Shown: piece by piece, positions 46,600 to 58,973 of the stretch | Layout of the letters: every line of letters starts with the position of its first letter | How positions within the stretch are numbered: the first letter of the stretch is position 1 | Origin: Leptodontidium sp. MPI-SDFR-AT-0119 | Lineage: Eukaryota > Ascomycota > Leotiomycetes > Helotiales > Leptodontidiaceae | Direction: 5' to 3' | DNA: 64,000 nt | NCBI GenBank assembly: GCA_020726505.1 | Contig: JAHLEZ010000004.1 | Location: 1,612,001-1,676,000, forward strand | Program-made: the position numbers and the translations under genes | The notes under the pieces: model-generated | Seen by the model: the letters and a program-made list of their open reading frames with translations, nothing else | What the model was told of the DNA's origin: nothing | The model's database searches: none

Positions 46600-48453
46600 G
46601 TAAGTATGGGCGAAAGACAGCGGCCACGCTGCTTGCGAGGAACGGGAGGACTGTGTTGAACAAGAGCGCTCCGGGGGTATTGTATGTGAGTATCTAGAGA
46701 TTCAATGAGTGCAGGTGTCTCTCACGGCCGGGCCGTGTGGAGTCGTCTCGAGGAGGTAAGTAGCGTCCAGTACAATGCGAGAGTGTGGATGTGGATGTGG
46801 ATGGCCCCACGCCTGTCAGTGGATGGAGGATGGATGGATGTGTTTGACGGGGATGCCAGTCGGGAAAGGGAAAGGAAGTGCAACCAGCAAACAACTTCCC
46901 AAATGGTGCAGTTAAGAGACAACCCGTCCTATCAGACGACTGTAAGGGCAAACAATGGACTCGATCCAGGGGCAAGGAGGGTACCTAGGTAAGGTAAAGA
47001 GGGCAAGGAGGGTAAGGAGGGAGGGTTAGGGAGAGGCCCACAGTGTTCCGTTCCACCAGTCCTGTCGTGGAGTCAGTGATACTGGAATAACAAATCTTCG
47101 ATTTCATCTGTGGCTTGTACATGAAACCACCACAGGCAAGAAAGAACACACGAAGTGGGTGTAAGAGAAACGGAAAAGAACTCAAGAGATCCGATCAGAA
47201 GAGCCAAATAATACTTTAGATATATCTTCCTTGTGCCCCGTTGGGCTGACGAGTCCCTTCCAATCCACCTGTCCAGTCCAGTGCAGTTCAGTCCAGTGCA
47301 GTTCAGTCCGTGCAGTCCCAGCTTATCAGAATCACGGTCCTTTCTTTGCTGGCCAGACCAGACCTGCACCTGGTCGGGCTCCAAGTTCCCCTTGGCATGG
47401 AAGGAAGATGGATGTTGCCTGAGGTCCTTTCCACCTTTCCACTCCCATCCCCTTCCATCCATCCATGCATCAGACTTGAGATCCACTCCCAATCCCACCC
47501 CCCCGTGGACCACGACCACCCCTCCAAGGCCAGACAAGGCTGCAGGTGCTCATTGCTCTGCTCTGCCCTGCCCGTTGGTTCGTCCATTAAGCGCATATTC
47601 ACATCTCATCCAGTTAAAAGTCTGAATGCGATGACCGCTCGTGCCCCTCCTGCTGAGGTGGACATCGAACTGGTCTCGAGAGCCTCACAATTCCCATCCC
47701 TACGCACGACATAGAGAAGCTTAACCAGTCCTCTCCAACGTCTGGTAGCAATCTCTTGACACCCCACAACCCCCGTATGATTGTCTTAACCCCGCTCTGG
47801 AGCTAATCAGGCGAAGACCCAATCTTTCGGACGGCAGCCGGATACTTGAGTGAGGCTTCCGAGTCTGAGAGCTTGCTTCTGCCATATCCATCATCATAGC
47901 ACCGCAGAGGGCTACTTTCCCTCTGCAAGTATAAGTATCGGGAGTGAAACACAGTAAGAGGCCAATTAATCAAATCTTGTTGTGTATACAGTGCTTGTAA
48001 GTGAAGAAGAGCTGACGATCCACAGATCCGACTAGAATCTTGCTTGATTTAGTGAGTCCCAAAGGCACCCTTCTTTCGTCCCTCACACCCAAGATCTCCA
48101 ACTTGTATTGCTTGAGGGATACAAGTGGCACCTAGATCCCTACCAAACTATTGCTCTACCAGCCAAAGCAACCGTGAACTTGTGGATGCCGCCTACGCCA
48201 CGTGCTCCTGCTCCTTCCTTGGCTGAGTGATTTCCTGGCTTGTGAGGCTGGCCGAAATCCGATAGGCACTGGACATGACACCCGCTTGATAAAATTTCTT
48301 TTGCTGTGGTGAATTCGTGACTAGCTTCAGACTGACTCAATTCTCTAGTACTCATCTACCAGAAGAAGATGAATGCTGTGAGCTTCAGAATCTCGCGTAG
48401 ATAGACCACTTGATCTGGGGGTTGATTGGCACTACTTGCAATCCACCACCGAG
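46600..48453. promoter_or_regulatory. 1.85-kb divergent region between two regulator genes
   Basis: It separates two divergently transcribed Zn2Cys6 genes and must contain both promoters. It includes short GGATGT and GTCCAGTGCAGTTCA repeats (46780-46840 and 47270-47310). Many short open frames overlap on both strands (for example 47073-47537 minus), but none has a domain. The length fits long 5' leaders typical of regulatory genes. Confidence 0.5.
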
Positions 48454-50688
48454 ATGCATCGTTCTGGCCAAAGCGGTGCGGACACGCCGCTACTGAGAGT
48501 ATCAAGGCCAGTCTCCGCCTGCTCGAGATGTAAGTAGTCCAGTGCTACTTGGAAATTCTCCTATCCTAACAGAAACCAGGTCGTGCTGCAAAGATCAAGG
48601 TACGTTCAAGATAAACGGGACAAACCCAACATGCTAACTAATAGCTCAAAGTGCGATGGGAAACTTCCAGCATGTACAGCATGTGAAAAATCAGGACGGA
48701 CGGGAGAATGCTCAAGTGCGAATGATCAGTTTGCGAAAGGAAAGGAGAGAAGGTTCGCCCACGCATCTGAAGACCCCAAGCCTTGCAGATGCAGGACTGA
48801 CGATTTGCCAGTTATGTTGCCTCTCTAGAGTCTCGTGTTGAGAAGCTAGAGAAAAGAATTGCCTATGCCAGAAATCGAAAAGCATCAGTAGCGATGCACG
48901 ACGGCGAGCCAGTAGAAGCTCCAGATCGAAAAGATTCACTCGCCACTATCCGCGCAGCTATCCACGGAAAGGCAGCTCGGAGGAGGGAGGCGGCAGATGT
49001 CGATGAACTTGTGTCGGATTTCGGCTTTCTGTAGGTCCAGACGCGTCCCTGCTTCATTGCTGTCAAAGGGGTTCGCTAATCGTTCAGTTCGGTCAACGCC
49101 ACTACTCGGGATTTTGAAGCATCAACAACGAACATGACATTCGCTCGTCTAATCCTCGCTGCTGCAAACAACGATGCAGTACCGAGCTCCCAGCCATTTT
49201 CCTTGCCATCGAGACCAGCAGCCATGGCGTTGATCCAGTACTATCTAGACAACGTGTTCGCCCTGTTCCCGGTGTTCGCTGAGACCGCCTTGTTCAACGC
49301 TTTCGATGCAGTGTACCAAGAGAACGGCCGCCCAGTCACGGACTTTGAACACTGGCTCCTATACATGGTATTCGCTATCGGTGCCACGGGTCAGTCTCGA
49401 AGTCATCATGATGCTCTGTATACCGATGGTGTGCTTTGGGTTGGCCGAGCCTTGCGATACGCTGATCGCGTTCTCATGCCTGGCTATGTATCTCAGATCC
49501 AAGCTTTGGTCTTACTCGTTCAGTATTCCATGCTTGATCCTGCTCATTTCGACAGCTGGCAGCTGATTGGTTTTGCTTGCCGTGCTATCGTAGACTTGGG
49601 ATTTCATCAAGACCCCCCGAAAGAGCAACAGACGGAGAAGAAAACTCTAGAGCTGCGACGCAAAATCTTTTACTGCGTATATTCTCTCGACAGGTATGCT
49701 TGCCACCTGGGCACTATACACGATACTAATTGGATCCAGGTCTATCAGCATGGTTCATGCTCGATCTTTCTCGTTCACAGATGACTCCACGGCGGTGTTA
49801 TTGCCTTTGGTCACGTCAATTATGCCATTCTCTGGTAACGCTTCTGCAAATGGTCCCCACTCATTGGAAACGGCGTTGCTCCTATTTCAACTTCGACAAT
49901 TGCAATCCTCTTGGTACCAGGAGCTCTTCCAATCTAGCCGCGATCCGCTTCAGAACTCGTCCACCTACATCTGGCAAATGTGTCAAGAGATGCGAGAATG
50001 GTCAGAGTCATTCCCAGATAGCTTGCCACTGGCATTTAAAGAGTTTTTCGATCTAGAACTACTTTACAGCTACGTCTATTGCTTGGCTCCATCATGTCGG
50101 GTCCAGACGGTAATCAACTACGGAAAGACCCTCATTTTCGAATACAGCATTGCGTACATGCAGAAGATATTCCCCATCAGCAGAGATCCGATAAACACGG
50201 CATTTTATACCTACCACGATGCATTACGGGTATACTTTGTGGGTGGCCAATTCATATCAGTCCTCCTTGAGAACCAGGATCAGCTTCTAAATGGCGTTCT
50301 ACCATACGCCCCAGTTCTGGCCGGTGCTCCACCACCTCCCCCACTACCAAGCAACGCTGGAATCGATAGCATTGATAGAAGTATCAACTGTGTGACACAC
50401 ATCAAGGAGACACTCAGGACTTTCGGTCATCGCTGGGAGGATTCCAAAGCCCTTCTCACAAGCTTTGAGCTCCAGGTCGAGCCCCTCATAGCAGCTCTAC
50501 ATCGGAGAAAGCACCACATCGAAGAGATCTCCCGAAGTAGCCACAGTCCACCTGGATATGTATCGCAGCCTGGATTCGATCAGGTCAATACCTTGACTGT
50601 TGAAGAATGGTCGAATATGGGAACGGGGTATGGGAATATGGGCGCGTTGCAGGGTGGGCATGGTGGTGGGCCACCGCACGGTCTGTAG
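48454..50688 (+). CDS. Zn2Cys6 transcription factor with fungal_trans domain (2)
   Basis: Predicted nuclear regulator of 656 residues in six exons: 48454-48529, 48580-48599, 48652-48752, 48812-49030, 49088-49693 and 49740-50688. The zinc cluster is spread over three exons: SACSRC at the end of exon 1, RAAKIK in a 20-base exon 2, and CDGKLPACTACEKSGRTGEC in exon 3. Next comes GKERSYVASLESRVEKLEKR, the usual linker plus coiled-coil dimerisation segment. The regulatory domain includes YYLDNVFALFPVFAE, HWLLYMVFAIGA, GFACRAIVDLGFHQDP and RRKIFYCVYSLDRSISM. The C-terminus is Gly-rich. The acceptor after KGKER (TTGCCAG) is supported by the family-typical SYVASLE join. Length is normal for the class. 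Targets unknown; it is divergent from regulator 1. Confidence 0.92.
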
Positions 50689-51154
50689 TGTACGCAGTAT
50701 TAGATGTTTAAATCATGGCTTCACGATACACTGACAACTTTATTACTGGAACTCTCCCAAGAGCATCATATTAATTGCATGTTCCTTGGTGTCTCTGGTT
50801 GCTCCTTCCATTTTCCTACCAGCCTGAGCCTTCTTTCGCTCAAGGCTTTGGGAATCGCACCTTCCTGCGTCGAAATGGAGAGGCACTCAACAAGCTGCCA
50901 TGAGTTTCCTTCCCTGTCCAGGATCGCATTCTTCTTCGCATACAGACATCCGTTTATTGGCAGTGGATGCTCATTTCCAGATCCATCATTAAGATTCTCT
51001 ATGATATTGAATCCATCGTTAGTCAACAATCAGCTTTATTCCTCGCTTCAATCGCTGACCACCGGATTTTTCATTTCCACAAAGCGTAACATAACCTCTT
51101 CGCCGCACTGTAAGCACCCATCCCAGCAACCCTTGGATATCCCTAATAGATCCT
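50689..51154. other. Intergenic region
   Basis: 466 bases between two same-strand genes. An open frame at 50704-51186 (plus) has no domain and runs into the leader of the next gene. No feature supported. Confidence 0.45.
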
Positions 51155-53185
51155 GTGCAGCAGAATTCCATTCCCAATATGCCTGAACTAGCCAAAGGCC
51201 GAAAGTCTCGGGCGTCGATAGGAAGACTTGTTCTAGGCTTGACCGTCTTCGGGCTTCTCCTCGTATTTCATGTCTTCCCATCAAACACGCAGCATCATTA
51301 CAAGACGAGCCCATCTCCATCTACTCTAAATAGGATGCCGAATTCGATGGCCGACCGACACGAGGCAGTACTTCTGGATCCTGAGCACTCTGCTGGTGCC
51401 ATGGGGAAATTGTTTGTGGACCGTCTTCATCCCCGTCATTTGAGCCCAACCACAGAAGCGGGGAGCATCGCTGAAGACGTCCACGAGAAGCGTGAGCAAG
51501 AGGCTAGTCACAAGACTTCCTCAGACGACAAAAATCTTGCAACCAATTCCCAGATCAGTGCCAGAGGCAAAGGCAACTGCGGCGTGTGTGGTAACACAGA
51601 CAAGGGTCCGAATTACGACGAGAAATCTCGAAAACGCTCCCCTCTCAAATGGACCGAACACCGCGGACCTCCCAAAAAACACAGCCCAAAAACAAACATT
51701 GTCGCTACGGCAGAACCAGTGGTCACTGCCCTTCGAGAAAGTCAGAAGGAACTTTCTATCAACGCTGGCTCTGATATCGTCCAAAGAACTGCTACGAAAA
51801 ACCCACATACCGGGAAGAACGTTGGTACGAAGATGCCAAAGCCTTCTGCCCCTGAAGTGCCAAACGACAAAACAACCGAATCACACCATGCTGGAATTAC
51901 CCCTCGGCTGGAACGAAAACTCAGATGCCTCTGTGGACCAGATATCTGCAATACCGACCCAGACCGCTGCAAATCTTGGAGATGGTGGCCCAGGAGGTCG
52001 GACTCGGAAACCAATGTCATAACAGACCGCAGTGCCAACGATACCCACGAGCTTGGAGACAAGAAGGCACTACTTGCCCACTCCAAATCCACATCCAATG
52101 AGAACCTTCAAAAACGACGAGAGACAGCTTCCGTGACCATGAACAAGGAAAAGTTCGAAGCACATCACTCCGAACTCGTCCCCAGAAGGTTGATCTGCGA
52201 CTGCGGGACATATATATGTACTAAATACCGGAGCACGTGTAAGAGGTGGAAGCAGGTTCCGGATAGAAAGAGATCAGTGTTAAATGCCCCAGCCGAAAGT
52301 CGAAATCAACAACAACAACAACAACTCGATACTGTGACACCACGGGCTTCTACCAAGGGTCCCAAATCTGGAGAGAAACACTACATACCAGCCTACTGGA
52401 AAAATAATGATCGCGCAGATGCAACCATGGCACTGAAGCCAAATAAAATTTCTCGCGCCGAAAAAGTCTCTCGCCAAGATCAACACAATCAAATCGACAG
52501 AAACAGCACCTATTCCAAGCCCACTCATTCCCCTGGGGGATCAATTGCTGATGTCTTTCTCCCAAAGAAATGCAACGGTACGACGAAAGACCAGCTGCAC
52601 CAATGCGAATCGACACACCAAGCGTCGATCATATTCTATTCATTGTTGGGTATCTTTGTCACATCCATTCTTTTACTGGCGCTTCTTAAATGCCATATGT
52701 GCGTAAGACGAAGACGAAACGTCGCAACAGCGAAGAACGCCAAGATTCGACATTACGACAAGAGTGTCACCTCCTCTCATCCAAGTTTTGCGGGAGATAG
52801 TCTGGCTTCGAAGCGAGAGAAGAATGGCTTCAATGCAGGTGGTTCTCAACGCTACATAAATTTGGATGGAGCAGACGATAGTTGGCCCAAACACGAGCAT
52901 GGCAGAGCATGGAATATCTTTAGCCGCAGCGTAAGTGACTGTCCAGGCAGTCTTGTCATGACAACAATGACTAACACTGTATAGCGAAGAGTCCCTGGTC
53001 GATATTCTCCTATACCTCAAGCACGAGCCCCTCGAATTCCTACCTTGAAGTTGCCCAAGCCAGTCTTCTCAACTGTCCGAAAGGTCAGCGATCTTGGTTT
53101 CGAAGGAATGTTGGTCTCATACAAGAAGGGTTTCAAGGGAACGACAACAGACATAAGTAGGGTCAAGTGGACTTCTACGATTTGA
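51155..53185 (+). CDS. Membrane protein with duplicated C-x-C-G-x2-I-C-x6-C-K-x-W motif, unknown function
   Basis: Not recognised. It has 658 residues in two exons, 51155-52930 and 52985-53185 (donor GTAAGT, acceptor TATAG, phase 0); an in-frame Met at 51179 may be the true start. A hydrophobic helix lies at about residues 22-42 (signal anchor or uncleaved signal), and a second at about 490-512 (IIFYSLLGIFVTSILLLALL) before a basic stop-transfer patch RRRR. Between them is a long polar region with two cysteine motifs of identical spacing: 258-275 (RCLCGPDIC then RCKSW) and 348-365 (ICDCGTYIC then TCKRW). A partial third copy (NCGVCGN) is at 142-145. If helix 1 is a signal anchor, the cysteine region would face the lumen or outside and the C-terminal tail the cytosol. 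A (CAA)n run encodes a short Gln tract near 385. No function can be assigned. Confidence 0.75.
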
Positions 53186-53810
53186 GAGAAGAAGGTTTCT
53201 ATAAAATCATGGAAAGAACGCCGGAAGGTTTCTTTTGTGCTTGGGAGTTGCAGACTTTTGGCGTTACATGTTACGATGGTGGGGAATGAGGGACTGATGA
53301 GAAGGAGTTTATTACGGACAGTGCGGTTCAAGATGCATCCAACGACACTGGTCAAAGTATAGTCATGAAACCATTGAATTACTAAACCGAGACTTGCTTC
53401 ATATGGAACTTTGTGTGAATTTGTGTGAATTTCCGTGTTCCCTCTCATTCAACCCGGTGCAGCTGAACTGAAGTTCAATTAATCCTGGATGGTCAAGGAG
53501 ACTAAGTGAGTGAACTGGCAAGTAGTAGAAGGCTGCCAACGTAGGAAGAGTATCAAGAGACAACTTAAAATTAGAAACAAGCCAGATCCGGAAGTGGCAG
53601 TGGAAATGGCAGAAACGGGTCTGTTGAAATAAGCTCGCCTCGTGACTCTCGCTTCGGCGGTTGCCTGCACAACGACCAATCAACGTCATCCATCTCACAC
53701 TCGCACTACTCTTTGTCGCACTTCAACCTCCTAAACGCTGTTTCGAGGTGAGCACCTCCGTTAGGTAGATGTCGCCCACCTGCTGACTGAAGGCGACAGG
53801 AATCGTTAAA
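53186..53810. other. Intergenic region
   Basis: About 625 bases between two plus-strand genes. Minus-strand open frames (53017-53448, 53399-53698) overlap the coding end of the preceding gene or lack domains. No gene supported. Confidence 0.5.
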
Positions 53811-56518
53811 ATGGTCAGTGAATACAACATCCCTTCCTCATCCCCACATGAACTCACATCCAGCGTACAGGACAAAGAAGAATATTTCCGGCTCCTCTAC
53901 GCTTTGAACGAGAGTTCAGACGACGATGAAGAGGAGGTAGATACGAATGACGCACGGGAAGTCTTGAGATTGAGTAGGCCTGAAAGTGCTTCTCTTTCGG
54001 TACCAGTACCAGTATCGGTATCGGTATCGGTATCTCGGACGTCGCGCGTTTCTCAGAGGAGGAGTCAGGCTCTGCCAACGCTGAGGAAGCCGCCTGCTAT
54101 TCACCGGACGGCGTCCGCGCCAGTGACGAGGAATGGTGGGAGAGTGGTGGTGAATGAGAATGTGAATGTGAATGTGAATGAGAGCGAGAGGGAGATACAG
54201 CCACTTCGACGAAATACTTCGCGGATAAGCGAGGTTGGGTTGTCTCGGGATAGAGATAAAGATATTGATGTCGACGTGGATGTGGATCTAACCACGTCGC
54301 TATCTGGAATCGGACACGGAAATACACCACCACCCCCCTCCACTTCGAACTCCACTTCATCGTTCTCGACCGCGAAACCCGTTCCTGAGCGCAGCGCGTC
54401 GACGCCCAATATCGGCTCGGTTGTTATGAATAATAGCAAAGGGATCGCAGCCATGTTAGGGAAACGAACGGGTGAGAGACTTGTTAAGGCGAGCACAAAG
54501 AAAAAGACGACGGCGGCGGCGACGAAGAAGAAGAAGAAAGGGGATGGCATTAAGATGGTTCCGGAAGCGGAACGGGTTCTGAGTGGGAAGGTTATCTTTT
54601 GGGTTCCGGATAATGATGTGGTGCTTATTCGCAAGAAGAGGATTGAGAGGGCGAGGGAGTTTGGGGCTGTTTGGGTTAGGGAGGTGAGTTTTTATTGCCG
54701 ATTTTTCGGAGTGAGCCAAGATGTGGAAGTTTCGTCACGTTGTGGTTGATTTCAGGCCAACGCATACTCTTGTAAGTATCTGTGACTTCCTGCTGACTAT
54801 ATTTCCAGTGGACACCTGAGATCACGCATGTTGTGGTTGACAATGATCTCAACTATCAACATGTCATGGACTTCTTATCCCCAAAAATCAAGTCCGACAA
54901 ATTCCCCAAGCACATCACGCTGGTCAACGAGAACTATGTGGTACACTGCGCTCAATTCAAGCACCTTCTGGATCCAAAGCAGAAGCAATACTACGTCAAG
55001 GGATATCAAGAACCCACAGGAAGCCCAACGACATCACCGCCAGGCTCACAGAATTCGGATAAATCCCTCCAATTGAAGGCTGCAAAGCCTAGAAAGGGCG
55101 GCCATGCTCCTGGAAGAATTACCCCGTCTCAAAGCCAGCCCTCAATGCAAGGTGTACATCAGAGCCCTGCTGCTGATACAACCTCGCGAGTCTCTCTCAT
55201 GCCAGACTATCATCGAGAAATCGATCCGCCACAAACTTCACGACTAGAAACACCCCCTGAGAGCAACATGGGAAAGAGAGGCGATATCCTTGATGAGTGG
55301 ATCGACCTGGCTCGCAAAATGAAGGATCTACCTCTTGATGATGATGGAGATGGAGATGGAGATGAAGATGAGGACCGTCCATCATCCCGAGATGACCCCG
55401 AAGAGACTGGCGGTTCGGAAGACGAGCGAGTTCGTAACAACAAGCCGAAGCGAAAATACAAAAAGTATGCAGTCAACAAACTTGACTCATTTAGTTGTAT
55501 GCACGGCGGCACAGGAAAGATCCACGAGGACAACCCCAATCGTCACACGATCGGCATTTTGGAACAAATGGGTGAGTACTATGGACGAATCGGTGACTTT
55601 TGGAGACCACGAGCGTATCAGAGAGCCATCGGAACACTAAAGAAAGTTAAAGTCCGTGTCGAGAGCTATGAGGATGCTATCCGCCTCCCATTCATCGGAG
55701 AAAGAATTGCCAAAAAGATAGAGGAGATCTCCATCACTGGCCATCTGAGACGGCTCGACAACGCTCTCAACGATCCCGCTGACAAGGTTCTGCAACTATT
55801 CCTCAAGATCTATGGCGTCGGACTCAGTCAAGCACACAAGTGGATTCAAGCCGGCCACAAAACTCTAGACGACCTACTCCCTCTCCCAGAGCTCACCAAG
55901 AACCAACGAATTGGAATCGAGCACTACTACGACTTCGACACGCGGATTCCCCGCGATCAAGTCACAGCCCTTGGCGAGATCGTCAAGAAAGCCGCTGCGG
56001 ACATCGACCCTCATGTCGAAGCCATCATCGGAGGCAGCTACCGCCGCGGCGCCGAGACATCAGGAGACATCGACTTCATCATCACGAAGCGCGATACCTC
56101 ATCAAGCCACGACCTGCTCTCCTTCCTTTCAACCCTCGTCTCGAACCTCACACGCTCCGGCTTCCTCGTCGCCCCCCTCGCCATCCCTAAGGACAGCGGC
56201 TCTAAATGGCACGGCGCGTGCGTACTCCCTGGCAACGCGACATGGCGCCGCATCGACTTCCTCGTCGTTCCTGAGACGGAGTTCGGGGCTGCGCTGTTGT
56301 ATTTTACCGGCGATGATATCTTTAATCGGAGTATGAGACTACTGGCTAGTACGATGGGGATGCGGCTTAACCAAAGGGGGTTGTATAAGGATGTCTTGAG
56401 GACGCATGGGCGCGTGAAATTGACTGAGGGGACGTTGGTTGAGGGGAAGGATGAGCGTGCTATCTTTGATTATTTGGGGGTCCCGTGGAGACCACCTCAT
56501 GAGAGGATTTGTCATTGA
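53811..56518 (+). CDS. POL4: DNA polymerase family X with BRCT domain (Pol4/lambda-like)
   Basis: Nuclear gap-filling polymerase of base-excision repair and non-homologous end joining. It has 860 residues in two exons, 53811-54683 and 54809-56518 (donor GTGAGT, acceptor TCCAG, phase 0). Residues about 255-360 form a BRCT domain split by the intron (IFWVPDND, then WTPEITHVVVDND and VHCAQF). A Ser/Pro- and Asp-rich linker leads to the polymerase core. That core has an 8-kDa-type domain and helix-hairpin-helix elements (AIRLPFIGERIAKKIEEI; LFLKIYGVGLSQAHKWI). The palm motif GGSYRRGAETSGDIDFIIT carries Asp711 and Asp713, with the third Asp774 in RRIDFLVV. YFTGDDIFNRSMR follows, where the usual YFTGS Ser is Asp. 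The thumb ends at YLGVPWRPPHER. Between residues 60 and 170 there are unusual (Val-x)n repeats. All catalytic aspartates are present, so it should be active. Confidence 0.93.
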
Positions 56519-56927
56519 TTTTATGGGTGTGTCGTGGTTTGGCTGGGGAGGGTTGGGTTGGGTAGGTGGTGTCTGGGCAGGGATTGGTGGTTGGGTGTTG
56601 TGCATGGAGCATGGAGCATGGAGCATTAGGTCATGGGATCGGGATTTGCATTGCATTGGGATATGGAGTAGCGGATTGGGCAGGATGCCCAGGCTACTGG
56701 ATAGGATTTGCATTATGGCAGGCTGAAGCCACGGCGCTAAGTTAGGGAGGCACTTCTCGCCAAAAACAGAAGTAAACAATGATTTTCTCATATGATTTCT
56801 CCACCGAAAGTGACCGTTGTTAAAAATGCGACTTTTACCGCCCTATTTCTCAAATCTCATCCTCTCTTTCTTACACACACATACACACACAATTCTTTGC
56901 CAAATACATCTCTAAAAACTTCCTTCT
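56519..56927. other. Intergenic region between convergent genes
   Basis: 409 bases with facing 3' ends; contains GGTTGGG and CATGGAG short repeats (56545-56625). Open frames here are shadows. Confidence 0.5.
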
Positions 56928-57964
56928 CTAAGAAACAGGCCTCGGATCTCTAATCATAACCGTATTAACACCTACAAAATCCCCTCCGTAAGGTCTCAGA
57001 TCCACCTTCAGCTCATCGACGTCTCTAAAGCCTAACTTGAAGTACACGGGATGCCCTGCTGCCGTGGCTTCGATGTAGCATTTCCTGTTCTCCTGGTCGG
57101 CGATAGATAGCACGTGGCTGAGGAGTCGGGATGCGAGGCCCCGGCGTTGGTAGGTTGGGTCTGTGGCTAGGAGGTGTGCGACTGTGGGTTTTGCGTGAGC
57201 TCTCATCTCTTTCTCATTGTCTCTCGGCTTTCCCTCTCAAGCCCCAAATCAAGAAGAAGAAAAACAAATGAAAAGAAAGAATAAGGTATCAAAAGGAGCA
57301 GGCGAAGATACATACCATACATCTCTCCATCATCAACAAACCTCTCCCTCAAAACATCCAAACCCCCGAACTTCCCATCGCAGACGTCTAGATTAGCACC
57401 CATTGGCCACATGGGATCACGGCCTTGTTTTCGCTCTTCTGTGCGCTGTTTTTGCTCGTTTTCTCGGATGGCTTTTTCCGCTGCGGTGAGTGTGTGCGGG
57501 TATGACCACCGAAGGAAGGCGCAGAGCGTGTTGGTGGATGTGTCGAGGATTTTGAATGTGTGCATCTGTGGTAGGAGTGTCAATTTTGGTCTGATCTCTC
57601 TCAAAAATTTGCAGAAGAAATGAAGCCTCCTCTCTTTTCTCTTTGGCCGAACTTGAGAGGGGGGTATTTTTTAATTACAACTCTTGGGATATTTACGAAA
57701 GACACTTGAGAACCTTTTGGGGATTTTTAATTTGAAGAAGTAAAACGAGTATTAAGGGAAAGTTTGACTGACCTCTCGTCTCTCGGTAAGAGTCTTCGTA
57801 AACCGCTCTGTTAACCACCGATTCATCTCCTCGTCGCTGATCTTTTCGCGAGGGAATGTAAATGCTGAGAAGGGGTCTGAAGCAAATGCGCCGAGGTAGA
57901 CTTTTATCATCCCTGGTACGTCGGCGACGGTGCAGGGCGAGAGGACGAATTGGTCGTTTGCCAT
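56928..57964 (-). CDS. GNAT-family N-acetyltransferase
   Basis: Predicted acetyl-CoA-dependent N-acetyltransferase of 250 residues in three exons: 57964-57773, 57595-57316 and 57208-56928. Donors are GTCAGT and GTATGT. Residues 1-64 begin with LSPCTVADVPGMIKVYLGAF, a typical GNAT first strand and helix. The acetyl-CoA loop is LLATDPTYQRRGLASRLLSHVL (the Q/R-x2-G-x-G/A motif), followed by CYIEATAAGHPVYFKLGF, the common fungal ending of motif B. An upstream in-frame Met region (58138) would add 58 residues rich in Pro/Ser. I prefer 57964 because MANDQFV starts directly at the fold. The exon 2 acceptor lies in a GAGAGAG run and is chosen by phase. The substrate is unknown; this subfamily is often annotated as acting on small molecules or antibiotics by analogy only. 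Confidence 0.88.
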
Positions 57965-58973
57965 TGTGAGTGAGGTGTGGGGTTTAGTGACTTTTGATAT
58001 GAAAGGACTCGCGGGTTGTGGGATAGATGAGATATTTGTGAGTATTTGTGGTTTTTTAACTGTGAGTTGAGCGTTTACTTTGAGATTGAGGGTAGGAGGG
58101 GAATTGATGAAGAGGAAATTGATAGTAGGAAATATCAAAATAGAGAAAGAAAAGTGGAATATAGCAATATGTTACCTACTTGTACTTGTACGTGCCTCTT
58201 TACATGAACGACCAAGAGGAGAAAGGATATCCACTCTCTAAGCCCCGTCCCACGGAGTTGAACAACGATGGCCGAAGTTCTGCTTGAGATAGGCTACTCA
58301 CTTACTACCCACTCACCTACCTGTAGGAATAATACAGTGCGATCTAATAATGTTGACTCATGGGCCGGGAAATTCTCTTCGCAGATAGGTGGATGCATCT
58401 GCAGTATTGGCGCGTCGGCGAGTCGAAAACGGTAATTGCTGAGTCCTCGACCCTGCATGGTGAGTGCGATCCATGGAGTTTCCGTTTGCGCTTTTGTTTT
58501 TGAGGGGGTTCAATTGGATGTTATCATCCCTGTCATCTTGATTATGGAAGTAGGATGGGGAATAGTTGAGCTGACTGGTTTGGTTTTGTATATTGGTGTT
58601 TAAGTGGTTTTCTTGCTTGGTGTTGGGTTGAAGGGGAGGGATTTGGAGCGTGTCATGCCGAAGAGAAGCCCGGAGTTCGGAGTTCTTTCAAGGGAATCAA
58701 AGGGAATGGGAAACCGGGCAAGCGATAGCTCAGGGGTACTATTGTACAAAGTAAATTTACATGCGATAAGAATGCGATGTCGTGTATATTAACAAGGACA
58801 TGCTGTAGTTGGGTAGGTCTTCTAAACACAAATGTTTTGATGTGATATCTTATGGCTTTTAGATACCAAACCAAGTTTCGATATATAAGCTTACAAGTAA
58901 TGATGCATTCGAATAAGATAAGGCCGAGACCTCAGTCATTGATCGGTGTTGAATGCTCCAGATAGCCTTCTTA
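57965..58973. other. Intergenic region
   Basis: About 1 kb with the GNAT promoter and the decayed 3' side of the esterase. Open frames are short and without domains. Confidence 0.5.

Noticed and set aside
54761..54776. Possible 16-base exon inside the Pol X intron (TTTCAG ... GTAAGT)
   Set aside because: It has good splice-like flanks, but including it shifts the frame and gives an immediate stop in the BRCT domain.
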